DNA from: Cudoniella acicularis
Taxonomy: Eukaryota; Ascomycota; Leotiomycetes; Helotiales; Helotiaceae
Assembly (NCBI GenBank): GCA_013054445.1
Contig: JAAMPI010000516.1
Coordinates: forward strand, 1 to 33,617
Length of the DNA stretch: 33,617 nucleotides
Reading direction: 5' to 3'
Each line of letters opens with the position of its first letter. The stretch's first letter is position 1. Under the pieces are notes generated by a model. It was not told where the DNA came from and made no database searches. It saw nothing but the letters and a program-made list of their open reading frames with translations. The position numbers and the translations under genes are program-made. Shown in pieces: positions 19,295 through 30,400 of the stretch.

Positions 19295-20862
19295 GGTCGA
19301 GGAGGAATGGATCAATTTATTTTCTCATGGGATCCTTTAATTATCAGTATTATATTTCTTACAGGATATAGATCCGATGCAATAAGAATTGTTGCTTCGC
19401 CTTTCAGCTAGTTGCCTTTATTTCCGTGCTCGTTTTCTCTTCCGATCTCGATGCGTAAAGGAATTTTTCTCATATCTTCCTATTCGATCATGTTGTTCTC
19501 AAGCGAGAAAATGGCTACGGTTTTCGAGTTCTTTCTCATCATTGGTGTATCATACCAACATTGCTTCACACGTCTCTATGCTATGTCTAGAGGACATAGC
19601 CTTTCAATGATCTTCAGCCCGTTTCTGGTTGACAAAAGTTCTCGTCCGGCAGAAACGATAATCCTCCTATGTTACAATATCCTCTTCCGACTCTATCTTT
19701 TTCACGTCCTTTTAGGGGTGCTATGCACATAAGAGTAATTAACAACACGAGGAATCGAAAGACATCTACCTGAGAAACATATTCATTCACGTGGACACGA
19801 CGGGAGGCATCCACACGAGGAGAGAACTCCACACCAGCGGCAAATGCATTTGCGTGGACACGAGGAGAGGCATCCATACGAGGAAAGATATTTTTACAAG
19901 AAAAGGTACGTAGAATAACTCTTCGCACAATCGATTTTTTATTATTGCTCTCTCTTAAACAGCTTGTATCCTTAGCACCCTGAATCTACAGTAGAATGTG
20001 ATTATGACTGCAGTCATTGACATATCATCAGGATTCAACGGCAGCAATCTTAGAAAATTTTCAATTCAGCGACAGCAGCTTGACAAAAATAAGATGAAGC
20101 AAGAAATGGAATCAGAGGACAGCGTAAGACTTGATCAGCCAACGATTGTGTACGCGCTTGCTTTCATCTCGAAATAGCTAGTTTTAGCTGTCCACCTATT
20201 TGTTTTATACTAGCAGTATTGTATTTTTATACAAGTAGCTTTATCCTTGTTCATTGCTACTGTTTAGGTTTATAGCAAATCGTTTGAATGGAACTAGTGC
20301 ATGGTTATGCCGAGGTTTTCTAAATGCCTCTAATTGATTTGTTGACTCGTTTAGTTTCGTAAAGCTTATAATCTAGGGCTTTTTGGCTTTCTACAACTCT
20401 CGCTGGTGCAAAGAAATAACCCAGTAGTTTTGGAATAATAAGGCTAGATTACCACTTTCAATACTTATAACTCACTTTTTACTTGATTCAGACAGAAGAA
20501 ATTTAAATAGGAGAATTGAAGATACACAAGTAAAATAGGAATCTACAATTATAAGAAAAATCCTAGAAAAAGAATACTACTCTATACCTATATATACTAG
20601 ACCTTGCCGCCTGATGCCTGCACCGCCAGTTGGCGCATCACGTGTTTTCTTGAAAACAACGCTTCAAATGTTAACCCACTTCAAGAGAAGCCAGTATTGA
20701 ATACTTAAATATACCAATCCCTTCACAAGCCTGATATAAGTTCATATGTTTTAAGTAAAGTAATTGTTGGTTATTTTATTCCTGCGAAGTGTTTTTGGCA
20801 CGTTTTCGCTTAGGCGCTAACTTACGGTAGGTGGGATAAGGAAAAGTATAGGAAGAAGTCTT
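19295..20862. other. gene-poor intergenic region
   Basis: No convincing gene. A 57-codon frame at 20004-20177 (starting MTAVIDISSGF) could be an exon or gene fragment but has no recognisable motif. Very AT-rich from 20180 to 20860. Confidence 0.35.
19790..19885. repeat. 63-bp-spaced direct repeat (two 33-bp copies)
   Basis: 19790-19822 and 19853-19885 match closely (CGTGGACACGA..GGAGGCATCCA.ACGAGGA). On the minus strand they encode the repeated pattern PR(V/M)DAS(R/P)RVH(V/A)N in one open frame. That frame has no other support as a gene. Confidence 0.6.
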
Positions 20863-21117
20863 ATGAGGATAGATGATTTGTGGTCTCGGCTCAGGACGGT
20901 TGGTTTTGACTATGAAAACTTTAAGAGGCAACTGCAATACTACCAAAAGAAGAACTCATACAAGGAGAAGTACTCATACAAGGAGAAGTACTCATACAAG
21001 GAGAAGTACTCATACGAAGAGAAGCACTCACATGAAAAGGAACACTCACACGTGGAGACAATATTTTTAAAGGAAGACGCACCCACCTTAGGAGAGAAAG
21101 TCAACCATCGAGAGTGA
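20863..21117 (+). CDS. hypothetical protein with YKEKYS repeats
   Basis: 84-codon frame from ATG 20863 to stop 21117. After a 30-residue unique start (MRIDDLWSRLRTVGF) comes a run of six-residue repeats, KYSYKE / KHSHEK, then an acidic tail. No known domain, signal peptide or intron. A stop lies upstream in frame at about 20837. The repeat could itself create the open frame, so coding status is doubtful. Confidence 0.3.
   Translation: MRIDDLWSRLRTVGFDYENFKRQLQYYQKKNSYKEKYSYKEKYSYKEKYSYEEKHSHEKEHSHVETIFLKEDAPTLGEKVNHRE
20954..21061. repeat. 18-bp minisatellite, about six units
   Basis: Three identical units of ACTCATACAAGGAGAAGT (20954-21007) are followed by three progressively diverged ones to about 21061. 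The period is a multiple of three, so an open frame is kept. The diverging 3' end suggests the identical units were copied recently. Confidence 0.85.
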
Positions 21118-21615
21118 AACTATATCTGCACCTATATCTTTCTTCAAATCCCCCTCCCCTTCCCCCTCTCCCAAGCTTTACTACCACTGAGTTACTAACA
21201 CAAGAAAAGAGTCTCAATCGAGCAAAAACACCTACAAAAGTTGAGATATTAAAACAGTTTAAAATGGCTTACGAGTTAATATAAACAGGAAATCTATTAG
21301 GCTATTCTATGGTCAGAGTACATATAAAGAAAAGGGGTTCTCTTAAACATAAGCCATGGGACCTAGCCAACACTGTCTAACAGTAAGTGCAGCACATTTA
21401 TTCTATACAGGTATAAAAAATTTTATAGAACAGTACAGTACGCTGTTAAACCTAGCCTCTCCTATCCTGTTTATATATGCATCCACTTACCCTCACCCGC
21501 AAATTCGCTCCAACATTCCACCATTCAATATCCACCTCCCATTCCATTTCAATTCCCACTTCTTTTCCCACGATCGACTCATTTCCCCCCCACCCATAGT
21601 TAATAGTTATCCGTC
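21118..21615. other. intergenic
   Basis: No gene recognised. Pyrimidine-rich near 21150 and 21500-21600; the right part is probably the 3' UTR of the minus-strand secreted-protein gene. Confidence 0.35.
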
Positions 21616-22078
21616 TCAGGACTCACTCCCATGATCAGTACCATAACCAACCCCATAATTCCCGTCATAATCCTCTTCTGGAAACTGCTCCTTCCCACTC
21701 AGCAGAGCAGCAGCAGCAGCAGCAGCAGCCTTCGCCTCAGCGAGGTCAAAGCCAAGACCACGCTTCTCGTTGTTTGGGTCGGGGTTGCCGTTTCCTTTGT
21801 GAATTTTATAGGATTTAGTGTTAAAGTTGTAGCTAGCGTTGGGAACTTTAGTGTCCGGCCATACTCGTGCGTGGTTTCTCACACTATGGCTAACTGCTTG
21901 GGCGTCATGATTAACTATTATCGAGGGGGAAGGCGGTCGCTGTTGCGATGGTGGCGAGGAGAATGGTGGTGGTGGTAGTGAATGAGAACTGTTGTTGTTG
22001 TTAGTGATAAGCTTTGAAGAACAGTTCGTTTTAATTTGCTTGAAAATAGAGGGTGGGTGGGGTTGAACTTACCTGCAT
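21616..22078 (-). CDS. small secreted protein, frameshifted by one base
   Basis: Unrecognised small secreted protein. The start ATG (22078-22076) is followed after one codon by an intron, 22072-21989 (GTAAGT, branch CACTAAC, ACAG). The join reads MQFSFTTTTTILLATIATA, a good signal peptide. The frame then hits a stop, but removing one base from the G5 run (plus strand 21925-21929) links it to an 88-codon frame ending at 21616: VSHSVRNHARVWPDTK, an EKR possible Kex2 site, FDLAEAK, an eight-Ala tract coded by GCT repeats, then an acidic Gly/Tyr-rich tail. Without that change, only a 27-residue peptide is made. It may be a sequence error or a decayed gene. Function unknown. Confidence 0.5.
21706..21729. 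repeat. (AGC)8 trinucleotide microsatellite
   Basis: Eight AGC units, encoding a poly-Ala tract in the minus-strand secreted-protein gene. Confidence 0.9.
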
Positions 22079-23242
22079 TTTTGTGAAATTGTGGTTGTTG
22101 GAAGGAGAGAATTAAGTAATGAATGAAGATTTAGAAATTCAGAAATCGAATGAATAGAAGGATGAATAATGAAAATGACGGACGATTGATTGATTGACTG
22201 AAGGAGGGGGGAAAATGGGTTTCATATCTCCGTAAATGTACAGTACAGTGCTTATATAAATCTTCCCCTCTCTTCTCTAGGGAAACAATATTTGAAAATA
22301 GACAAGCTATCAAGCCTTATTCGCGCTTGTGAGTTCTTGAGGTCTAAGTTAGTCGAGAATTACTCCCGAATCCTGACTCCGCTCATGCGCTTTATTTACA
22401 CGAAGAACTACTTTTTCACTTGAGCTTCTTCTCGGCCAAGGTATATAGTAACCTAGGGCGCGGCGCAGACCACTATCATTTTTTTTTTTTTTNNNAAAAT
22501 GGCTGTATGTAGGATTCTCCGAGGACTTTTTCCTAAGGTGCGTGGCGAGTTATGGTGGTGTTGGTATTGGTATACCGAGATTGAGGACTTCTGTAAGAAG
22601 AAGTGAATGGAAAATGGAAATAGTTGTTTGTGGAGAGTGAGGAAAGGCGGGTGGGTATAAATACCCTTTCCTTGTCGTTTTCCGGGTTTTTCTTAAAAAT
22701 TATAACCCAGGTATTTATTTAAAGAGAGAGATTTGGAGACAGAATACTTGATATACATAAATTACTATCCTAGAATAGTATATTATTAAGTTCGACTAGA
22801 CTTGGAAGCTGGTACTTGGAAAATACCCGACTGGATGAGTATCCTGATTCTATGACATGGTTTGGTTTTTGACCGCGTCACTTGGATATTACCATGCACA
22901 CTTATGCTATACTATACTTTTTTCAACGATGAAGTGAAGAGATTTGCTTGAAATTGCAACTTTTGGTATAGTAAAGAGGATAATGGATTTCATTATTTTA
23001 TTAGTGGGTAGGAAAAGGAATGAAATGAAATGGGAGACTTCTCATAGCAGCTTAGTAGACACTGCAGTCATGGTTTTCAGTGAGAAAGAGCAGGATGTCA
23101 GGCACTTAGATCAAGGATGGTATGTAATCTTATTTCAGACACGTTTTCCATCCAGCTACCATCAAAGCAAATGAGTAGTCCACCCATACACCAGAAACGC
23201 CGCCAAACAACTACAAGCTTCATGCCAATGACGCAGCCAATT
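22079..23242. other. intergenic with assembly gap
   Basis: No gene recognised. Contains a poly-T run followed by three Ns at 22493-22495. The left part is the promoter side of the secreted-protein gene, and the right part is probably the 3' UTR of BRX1. Confidence 0.4.
22493..22495. other. assembly gap (NNN)
   Basis: Three Ns directly after a T run of about 14, marking unresolved homopolymer length or a joined contig edge. Confidence 0.95.
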
Positions 23243-24295
23243 TTACGCAAACAACATAGCAGTATCCAGCTCATTAACCGGCGCCTTCCTCCCCCCGCTC
23301 GTCCGAAGCCCCAAATCCCCCTTCTTCGCCAACCGCTCAATACCCTGTTCCGCCCTCGCATTATATCTCCCTGCTTTCTTCTGCCGAATCTCACTTCTAA
23401 CCTGGTTCGGAGACACGAACTCTTTATTCTCATAAAGGATTGGACCGCCAAAACTGCCTTCTTGTATCACAATCGGCGTGAGCACGAATCTTGGTCCGAT
23501 TTCCACCAGGCTGATTTCCGTTTCTTTGGAATTTGAGCTTTTGGAGGGTTTGGGTTTAGGTTCAGCGTCGGAAGATACAGCGGTGGATTTCGAGGGCTCA
23601 GTTTCGTTGATTTGGTAGTTGCGGATCCAGATTTTGCCGTCGGCGAGTGTGAAGCCCATTACGTGGTCGATGAAGGGTTTGGCTTTCCTTGCTCCTTTTG
23701 GAACGCCGAAAATATGGAGGAAGAGTTCTTTTAAAACGCGGAGGTGGGGTTCTTTGTCGAAGGAGGCGTCGAAGGAGAGGATGGGGCGGGAGCCTTTGAG
23801 GCAGTTGCCTGTGAAGTGGAGTTCTTCCATTGTGTGTACTGGGTTTTGGGTTAGTGGTTGTTTTTGGGAAGTGTGGGAATGGAAGGATGTACAGTTCTGC
23901 ATGTGCATTTTTACGGTTGGCCCATTGGGCGCTTTGCTTATCCATAGGTATAAATCTTTTCCTTTTCGGGCTTCGAAGAAGAAGACGTTGTTGCAGTTGT
24001 AGAGTTCGGCGAGTTCGTTGAGTTGGTATAATTTCGATTTGGTATCGAGTTTCGCATCTTTGCGACTGTGGGGCAATAAAGAGGCAAGGTCATTTAGAAG
24101 GTGTCGATGTCTTTTTCCAAATAGTCAGTCAACCTTGCTATGCAATTTTCGAATCCCCCTCCATTGAACCCACCTGTAGGTAATTCCTCTTGAAGACAAT
24201 ATCAACACTCTCTGCTTATTTTTCTTGACGCCGTTTGCGGGACCCTCCTCTTTATGGCCATTGGTCTTCGACAGTGATTTGTAGACTGCTGCCAT
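23243..24295 (-). CDS. BRX1: ribosome biogenesis protein BRX1 (Brix domain)
   Basis: Nucleolar Brix-domain protein needed for 60S pre-ribosome assembly. Start chosen at MAAVYKSL (24295) by similarity to the MSSIYKAL start of yeast Brx1. Introns: 24173-24111 (GTGGGT, ACTGAC, AAG) and 23892-23839 (GTACAT, CACTAAC, CCAG). Joined product 311 residues. Hallmarks in order: ILSSRGITYRHRHLLNDL, LPHSRKDAKLDTK, YNCNNVFFFEARK, LYLWISKAPNGPTVKMHMQN, HTMEELHFTGNCLKGSRP, FGVPKGARKAKPFIDHVMGF, ISLVEIGPRFVLTPIVIQEG and SFGGPILYENKEFVSPN. The linker after KIWIRNYQI is Ser/Lys-rich. An in-frame ATG at 24499 would add 68 residues. The second intron is 54 nt with no in-frame stop, so its retention would insert 18 residues. 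Divergent to the small gene at 24868. Confidence 0.95.
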
Positions 24296-24867
24296 TGCGT
24301 TTGGTGGGTTTGTTGTTGGCGCAAAGTGAGGTTCAGAGCTTGAACTTTTTTTTTGAATTTCTTGATATCGGCGGACGGAGGCTAATCTTAGCGTGGCGTT
24401 AGTCCTGTCTTGCTTTAGCGCCAATTCCTCAGCTGCCGGGATCTTGGAAGTCAGCCTCGCGGTTGAAGTGAGGTTTTCGAAAATTTCCGTTGCTGGCATC
24501 CTTCATTCATATCCTCTCAAACATACTTAAGCTTATCTATCCCCCCCCAAGACCTCAATCATTGGACATAATGTTACTAGGGTTTATTTATCCGCTGCAG
24601 TCTTCAACAACATTGACTCTGTCGAATGGTCACGACGTCTCGACTTGGAATACTACTATCACTAACTTCAAGGTACTAATACTAAGATGCAGACAGATAA
24701 TTCCTGAAATAGTGAGGCAAACAAGACGAAAGAATGAACTAGGTAATCTTCCTTATAATTCCTTACAGCAACAAAGTTATTATTCTTCGAAGTGCCGTCA
24801 GTAGAACCTATCTGATCCTCCGTCTTGTGCATTTACTTACAGTTGCGTTATAGGCAGCTCGAATACA
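24296..24867. promoter_or_regulatory. divergent intergenic region between BRX1 and the small conserved gene
   Basis: About 570 bp between two divergent start codons. The part nearest BRX1 (24296-24499) is an in-frame extension of its coding frame and may be 5' UTR or an alternative N-terminus. Confidence 0.4.
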
Positions 24868-25189
24868 ATGACAACCTTCAAAGCAATCCACAGCAAGCTG
24901 CACACCTACCCACCTCCGCTCCTCCCACCCAACAAACCCCTCCTTCCTTCGCTCACCCCCCACCACCGCATCCCTCTCCTTGCATCCCACCCTCGAAGCC
25001 GCTCTCCACATCCTGAACCTCGACCTCCCATCCGCGCATTTCTTAGTTAGGCATATGCAGTCTGCTCCTACATTCGAAGGCATGTATCTGCACGGCATAC
25101 TGCATCGAATAGAAGGTGATTATGATAATGCGAGGGCATGGTATAGTGATGTGAGGGACGTTGAGGTTTACAAGAAGGTGATGGGGTGA
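24868..25189 (+). CDS. small conserved fungal protein, one-base frameshift
   Basis: Starts at ATG 24868 (MTTFKAIHSKL), then a Pro/Leu-rich stretch (PPPLLPPNKPLLPSL). The frame that continues to the stop at 25189 is offset by one base. Removing one C from the C6 run at 24956-24961 joins the halves into 106 residues: LHPTLEAALHILNLDLPSAHF, then LVRHMQ, MYLHGILHRIEGDYDNARAWY and DVEVYKKVMG. The HGILHRIEGDYDNARAWY block is what I recall from small uncharacterised proteins in many filamentous fungi; no biochemical role is known to me. Intact coding on both sides of the shift argues for a base-call error. Confidence 0.65.
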
Positions 25190-25851
25190 GAGGGGCATTG
25201 GGTGGAAGGAATGGAGGGAGGGTGCAAACGAGAGGGGGTAGTTGGATGATGGGCAGAGATTTCTAGATTCTGTGCAGGAATTTAAAGAGGCGAGCACTGG
25301 AGACAGAAAACACTTGGAGAGCGAGAGCGAGAGCAGAAGAGAAATAGAGATCGTTATACAGTGGTGTGTTGATAAATTTGGAACAGGCAGGATAAAAGAT
25401 GCGAGTTCAGCGTAAGTCAAACCTAGTGAGGAGATCAAGAATATAGGAGAGGATCAGGTAAGTGGTAATTCAAGGAGGAAATTCTAGCACATAATACAAT
25501 TTCTAAAGAAGTAGGTAATTAAGATAACATCCATTGAGGTAAGCAGCACATAGCGATTGTCAAGGCCCATAAAACCCATCCCAAGGCAGAAAGGTGACAC
25601 CACAAAGCAAAAACGTGATGCAAGAAAAAGCAAAGGACAATCCTTGAAATTGAAATGAGGAGGTGAAGGAGTAGACAGAATCGGAACCCTAGAAGACTAA
25701 TAAACTGGCCTCTTGTGCACAGCTATTAAAGTCTCGAACCTGAATTTCATGACTACCCGATGCTCCTGCCATAACATGTTACAGACGCCTCGCCTTGTAT
25801 CAACCATCAACCAGCCAGATTATGTCCATGCAGCGTAATGAAGAAGATCCC
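25190..25851. other. intergenic between convergent genes
   Basis: Holds the 3' UTRs of the small plus-strand gene and of Rab11. No gene recognised. Confidence 0.4.
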
Positions 25852-26738
<887 letters not shown>

Positions 26739-27441
26739 GATTATCCGTGGGTATCGTTGTTGTAGTGAGAGACAAGACAGTTGCTCAGATCAATTGTTGT
26801 CGCAATGCAATGCGGGCGCCGGCTTTGTTCGTTGGCGAGAAGCTCTGTGGCTTGGCTTGGCACGCGAGAAATAGCAGGGGAGAGAGACGGAGGCCCTGAT
26901 TCACCTGCACCGGCTGTCGTACGGAGTACCTCGTATCGTACGCGTGAATGGGAGCTTTCTCAGCGGCTTTGGGAATCACGAGAGGAGAGAGCAGAGAGAT
27001 GCACAATCACACCAGCGGCAAAGAGGGAGGTGAACAAGGCCAAGTTACCCAGATACGCCCCGTCCAGTTCTTGGAAGGGAGTCTTCAGTTTCGAAACAGC
27101 CGCGCAGGCGGTCTGGGCTTAGGGGTCACGTGCAACTTGATATTGAATTTCACCTAGGCAAAGTTGAGAGAGCAGGAGCAGAGGCCGCCACGAAGCTTGC
27201 ACCTACAAAATCCCGCCCTCGCTCATTTTCATCAGGACTCCATCTTGCATCTACACGCACAAGCACGACCAACGTCAACCGTACAGGGATTTCACAACAT
27301 CCGTACTGTGGACTTTGCACAACAGCCTATAGCTTTGTACATGTGTACAAGTAGCACGTGTCGCCACATGGGTCTGAACCATCACATTTATTCATGCTGC
27401 TATTATTCTCCTACTGGAAACCTTAGTCCATTGCGTTCGCC
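26739..27441. promoter_or_regulatory. divergent promoter region, Rab11 / chromodomain gene
   Basis: About 700 bp between divergent start codons. Two CACGTG E-box palindromes lie at 27127-27132 and 27355-27360. Any regulatory role is inferred. Confidence 0.4.
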
Positions 27442-30400
27442 ATGTTCAGGAGATCGTCTACGCTTAACAAACTCGTCGATCCCGACGATGACGATGTGTC
27501 CATCCACTCGACCGCCAGCAGTGAGCATTCGGACGACCACAGCTATGAGGTAGACCGCGTCCTAGCAGAGAAGAAGGAGGGGAATCAGAAATACTACCTC
27601 TTGTTATGGGAAGGCTATCCAGAGCACAGATCCTCGTGGGAACCAAGGAGAAATATCAGCCACGAAGTGTTGGAGGCCTGGAAGGAAAGAAAGAGCAGAG
27701 AATTGCAAGGCCTTGATCAGCCCTTCGACCTGGCTCAATTTGAAGCCCTACTACAGAAGGTAGCGGCCGAAAAAAAGGAGAGATTACGGCGCCGGAAAGC
27801 CAAGAGGAAACACCTTGGAATCACTGTGTCTGATTCCGAACATGAAGCCAAGGGAGCGGCCAGTGATTCCAGTCAAGAGGCTATGGAGATGGATGATGGG
27901 CCGGAAGATGACCCAGGTCTGAAAGCATCTGCTAAATCTCTTCAAAAAGCGAAGAAGAGGCTTGTTCCAAGAAGTCGGATGCAGTCACGAGATGACAGTG
28001 AGTCGGATGCAGAACCAGTATCACAGAAGGCCCAGAAGATGGGAGGAAAGCAGTCAAATGCTACGCGAACTTCATTGAACTCAGACACGCGAAGTATTTC
28101 CCAGGTAAGCTTTCGATATTTAGGCCGCCAACTAATGGATATAAACTGATCATTGATAGGCCTCGAGACGTCAACGCGCTGCATCTGAGTCATCATCAGA
28201 CACACCTCTAGCAAATTCAAGAGGTCCGGTAGCTATACAAAATGTAGCCGAACCCATTTCAGGCATCCCGCGCATCCCAAAAAAAGTCATCAGTCCAAAC
28301 CAAAGCCAATCCAAATGTCATCGCGGATATAATAAATGATCGGCCAAGATCTTCTGCTTCCGAATCTACTGGTGACTTATTATCTGCCAGAGACACTTTA
28401 CCTGCTAGTCGAGGCAAGGGTGCTATCCGGGGAAGTGCCCACAAAAGTGTGTTTGCTCGTCGGGAGCCTGCTAAAAAGCGCCCCACCCTACTGGAAACCT
28501 CGAGTGATCCTACCAAAGAATCAAAGCACTATAAAAACTGGCACATACGACGGAAGGCGGAGTTGGCGGGAAGAAGTTTGCAAGATGCGGCTCCTGACAT
28601 TGCAGCTCTTGGCGGTCTTTTCAAGCCATCAGACCCGTCCAATATGCAGCCTTTGAAACCTGCAGATCTCCGAAAAGCTCCACCCCCCATTCCTGCCCAA
28701 CAAGTCCAGAGCCCTGGAGAAATATCTCAAGACGTAGGTGATGAGGGGTCTTCGAATGCCAAGGAGACTGAGTATATTTATGTGCCAACTATGGCAAGGG
28801 AGCGCATCGCTTGTTTCTTTTTCAATTTGCGAGCAGCTTGCTCAAATGGGAGCAGTTGCAGATATCTACACACTACCGACCCTACTATTCCAGTCGCTGC
28901 ACCTCCACCAGGATATCGCACCGAGTCGCATTATCACCCCGAGCCGGTACAGAATCCCGCCCAGGAACATATATCTGGTCAGTCGGATGGAGATTATTCG
29001 CCTACCTATGACAATGATCCATTTAGTTCAGATGAACGAGGACCAACCCGACAACCGTGGGAAACGGATCGAGAGAAATCAGACACACGCCCAGGGCCAG
29101 GAACGCAAAACCCACACAACCCACCTCCATGGCAGAATACGCGAGAAAAGGATCAAATTGGACAGTCATCTGATCCTGAGATCATATCAATGCCAACGAA
29201 AAAGCTAGTCCCTCAAGTTTGCTTCTACTGGCACAGTAAAGGGGATTGTACAAAGCAAAGTTCATGTGACTTTTATCACACTAATGATAAAAATTTACCT
29301 GTGGCAAAACAACCCGGCTCGCACTTCCCTACGTCAACGTATGATTCGAATTCTACACCTATCGGTGATAATACAAAAAGGGTCTATAATGACAAGACTT
29401 CACCTTTGGCAAAACAAACCGCTTCGCACCCCCCTCCGCTTGATTCGAATTCTACACCTATTGGCGATCGTACGAAGAGTGTCAAGTTTGCAATTGATGA
29501 CCCGATGGATTTAGTCGAAGAACCTGGCAATATGTCACCGCCACGTTCAGGATTCAACCAATCATTAACAAGACAAAAACACACTTCTGTGTATAAATGG
29601 CGCTGCTCTCGTATGGATCTGCCTGGCGGTTGTCATTTTGGGAAAGATTGCTGGTTTTCTCACGATCCTCACGCCCCTAGAGACCGGCAGGACGAATTGT
29701 CTAAACCGGCCCCGAAAGATTATCAGCGCCAAGAACATTCCTTGAATCAACCTAGGTATCCCCATGAGACATCATTTGAAGACTTCTCTAGTTCTAGCCA
29801 AAATGCACCTATTGCACCAAAGTCCCACGGTCAAAAGACAACGTGCAGATTTTGGTTGGCAGGGTACTGCGAAAGAGGTGGAAGATGTGCTTTTCTCCAT
29901 GCACATCAGAACGAGATTAGAGCGACTCACGGGCAACATTCGACTGGCTCCACAGATCCAGATATTCACCTAAAGAGCATTTCAAATTCTGCAACTCCAA
30001 CGATTATCAAACGGCCATTGACCGAAGAGCGCACTGGCAAAACTGAAATTCAAACTGAAGTCCAAACTGAAATACAAAGTGAGAAGGAAACTGAAAAAGA
30101 AGCCGAAAAAGAAACCATGAGTCCTCTAACGACAGAACACAATCCCGACCATTCAAAGCTGAAGCGCGCCAAGATGAGCTTCGAAGATTATCGACGTAAA
30201 GCAATAATCAAGTCGCTGGGAGGCCGAGTCAAGAGTTTCACCTTTGGAAACGTACGGCAGCAATCTATTCAGCTCGATACTGGAGACCTTGCACGGGAGG
30301 CAGAACAGCCTTGGGGGAAAGTTTTCACTTCTCTCTCGGAAATTCGGTTTGATCAGATGTGCATGGTCCAAGACTTCAAGTCGCAAAACGATTGTGTCCA

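Noticed and set aside
19614..19928. Minus-strand 104-codon frame as a gene
   Set aside because: No domain, no splice structure and no good start context; its regularity comes from the 63-bp duplication.
20954..21061. CRISPR-like regularly repeated units
   Set aside because: Contiguous 18-bp tandem units with no spacers in a fungal genome; this is a minisatellite.
24490..24804. Plus-strand 104-codon frame between BRX1 and the small gene
   Set aside because: Overlaps the divergent promoter region and has no recognisable motif or conserved pattern.
30007..30386. Minus-strand open frames inside the chromodomain gene
   Set aside because: Shadows of the long plus-strand frame, without domains.
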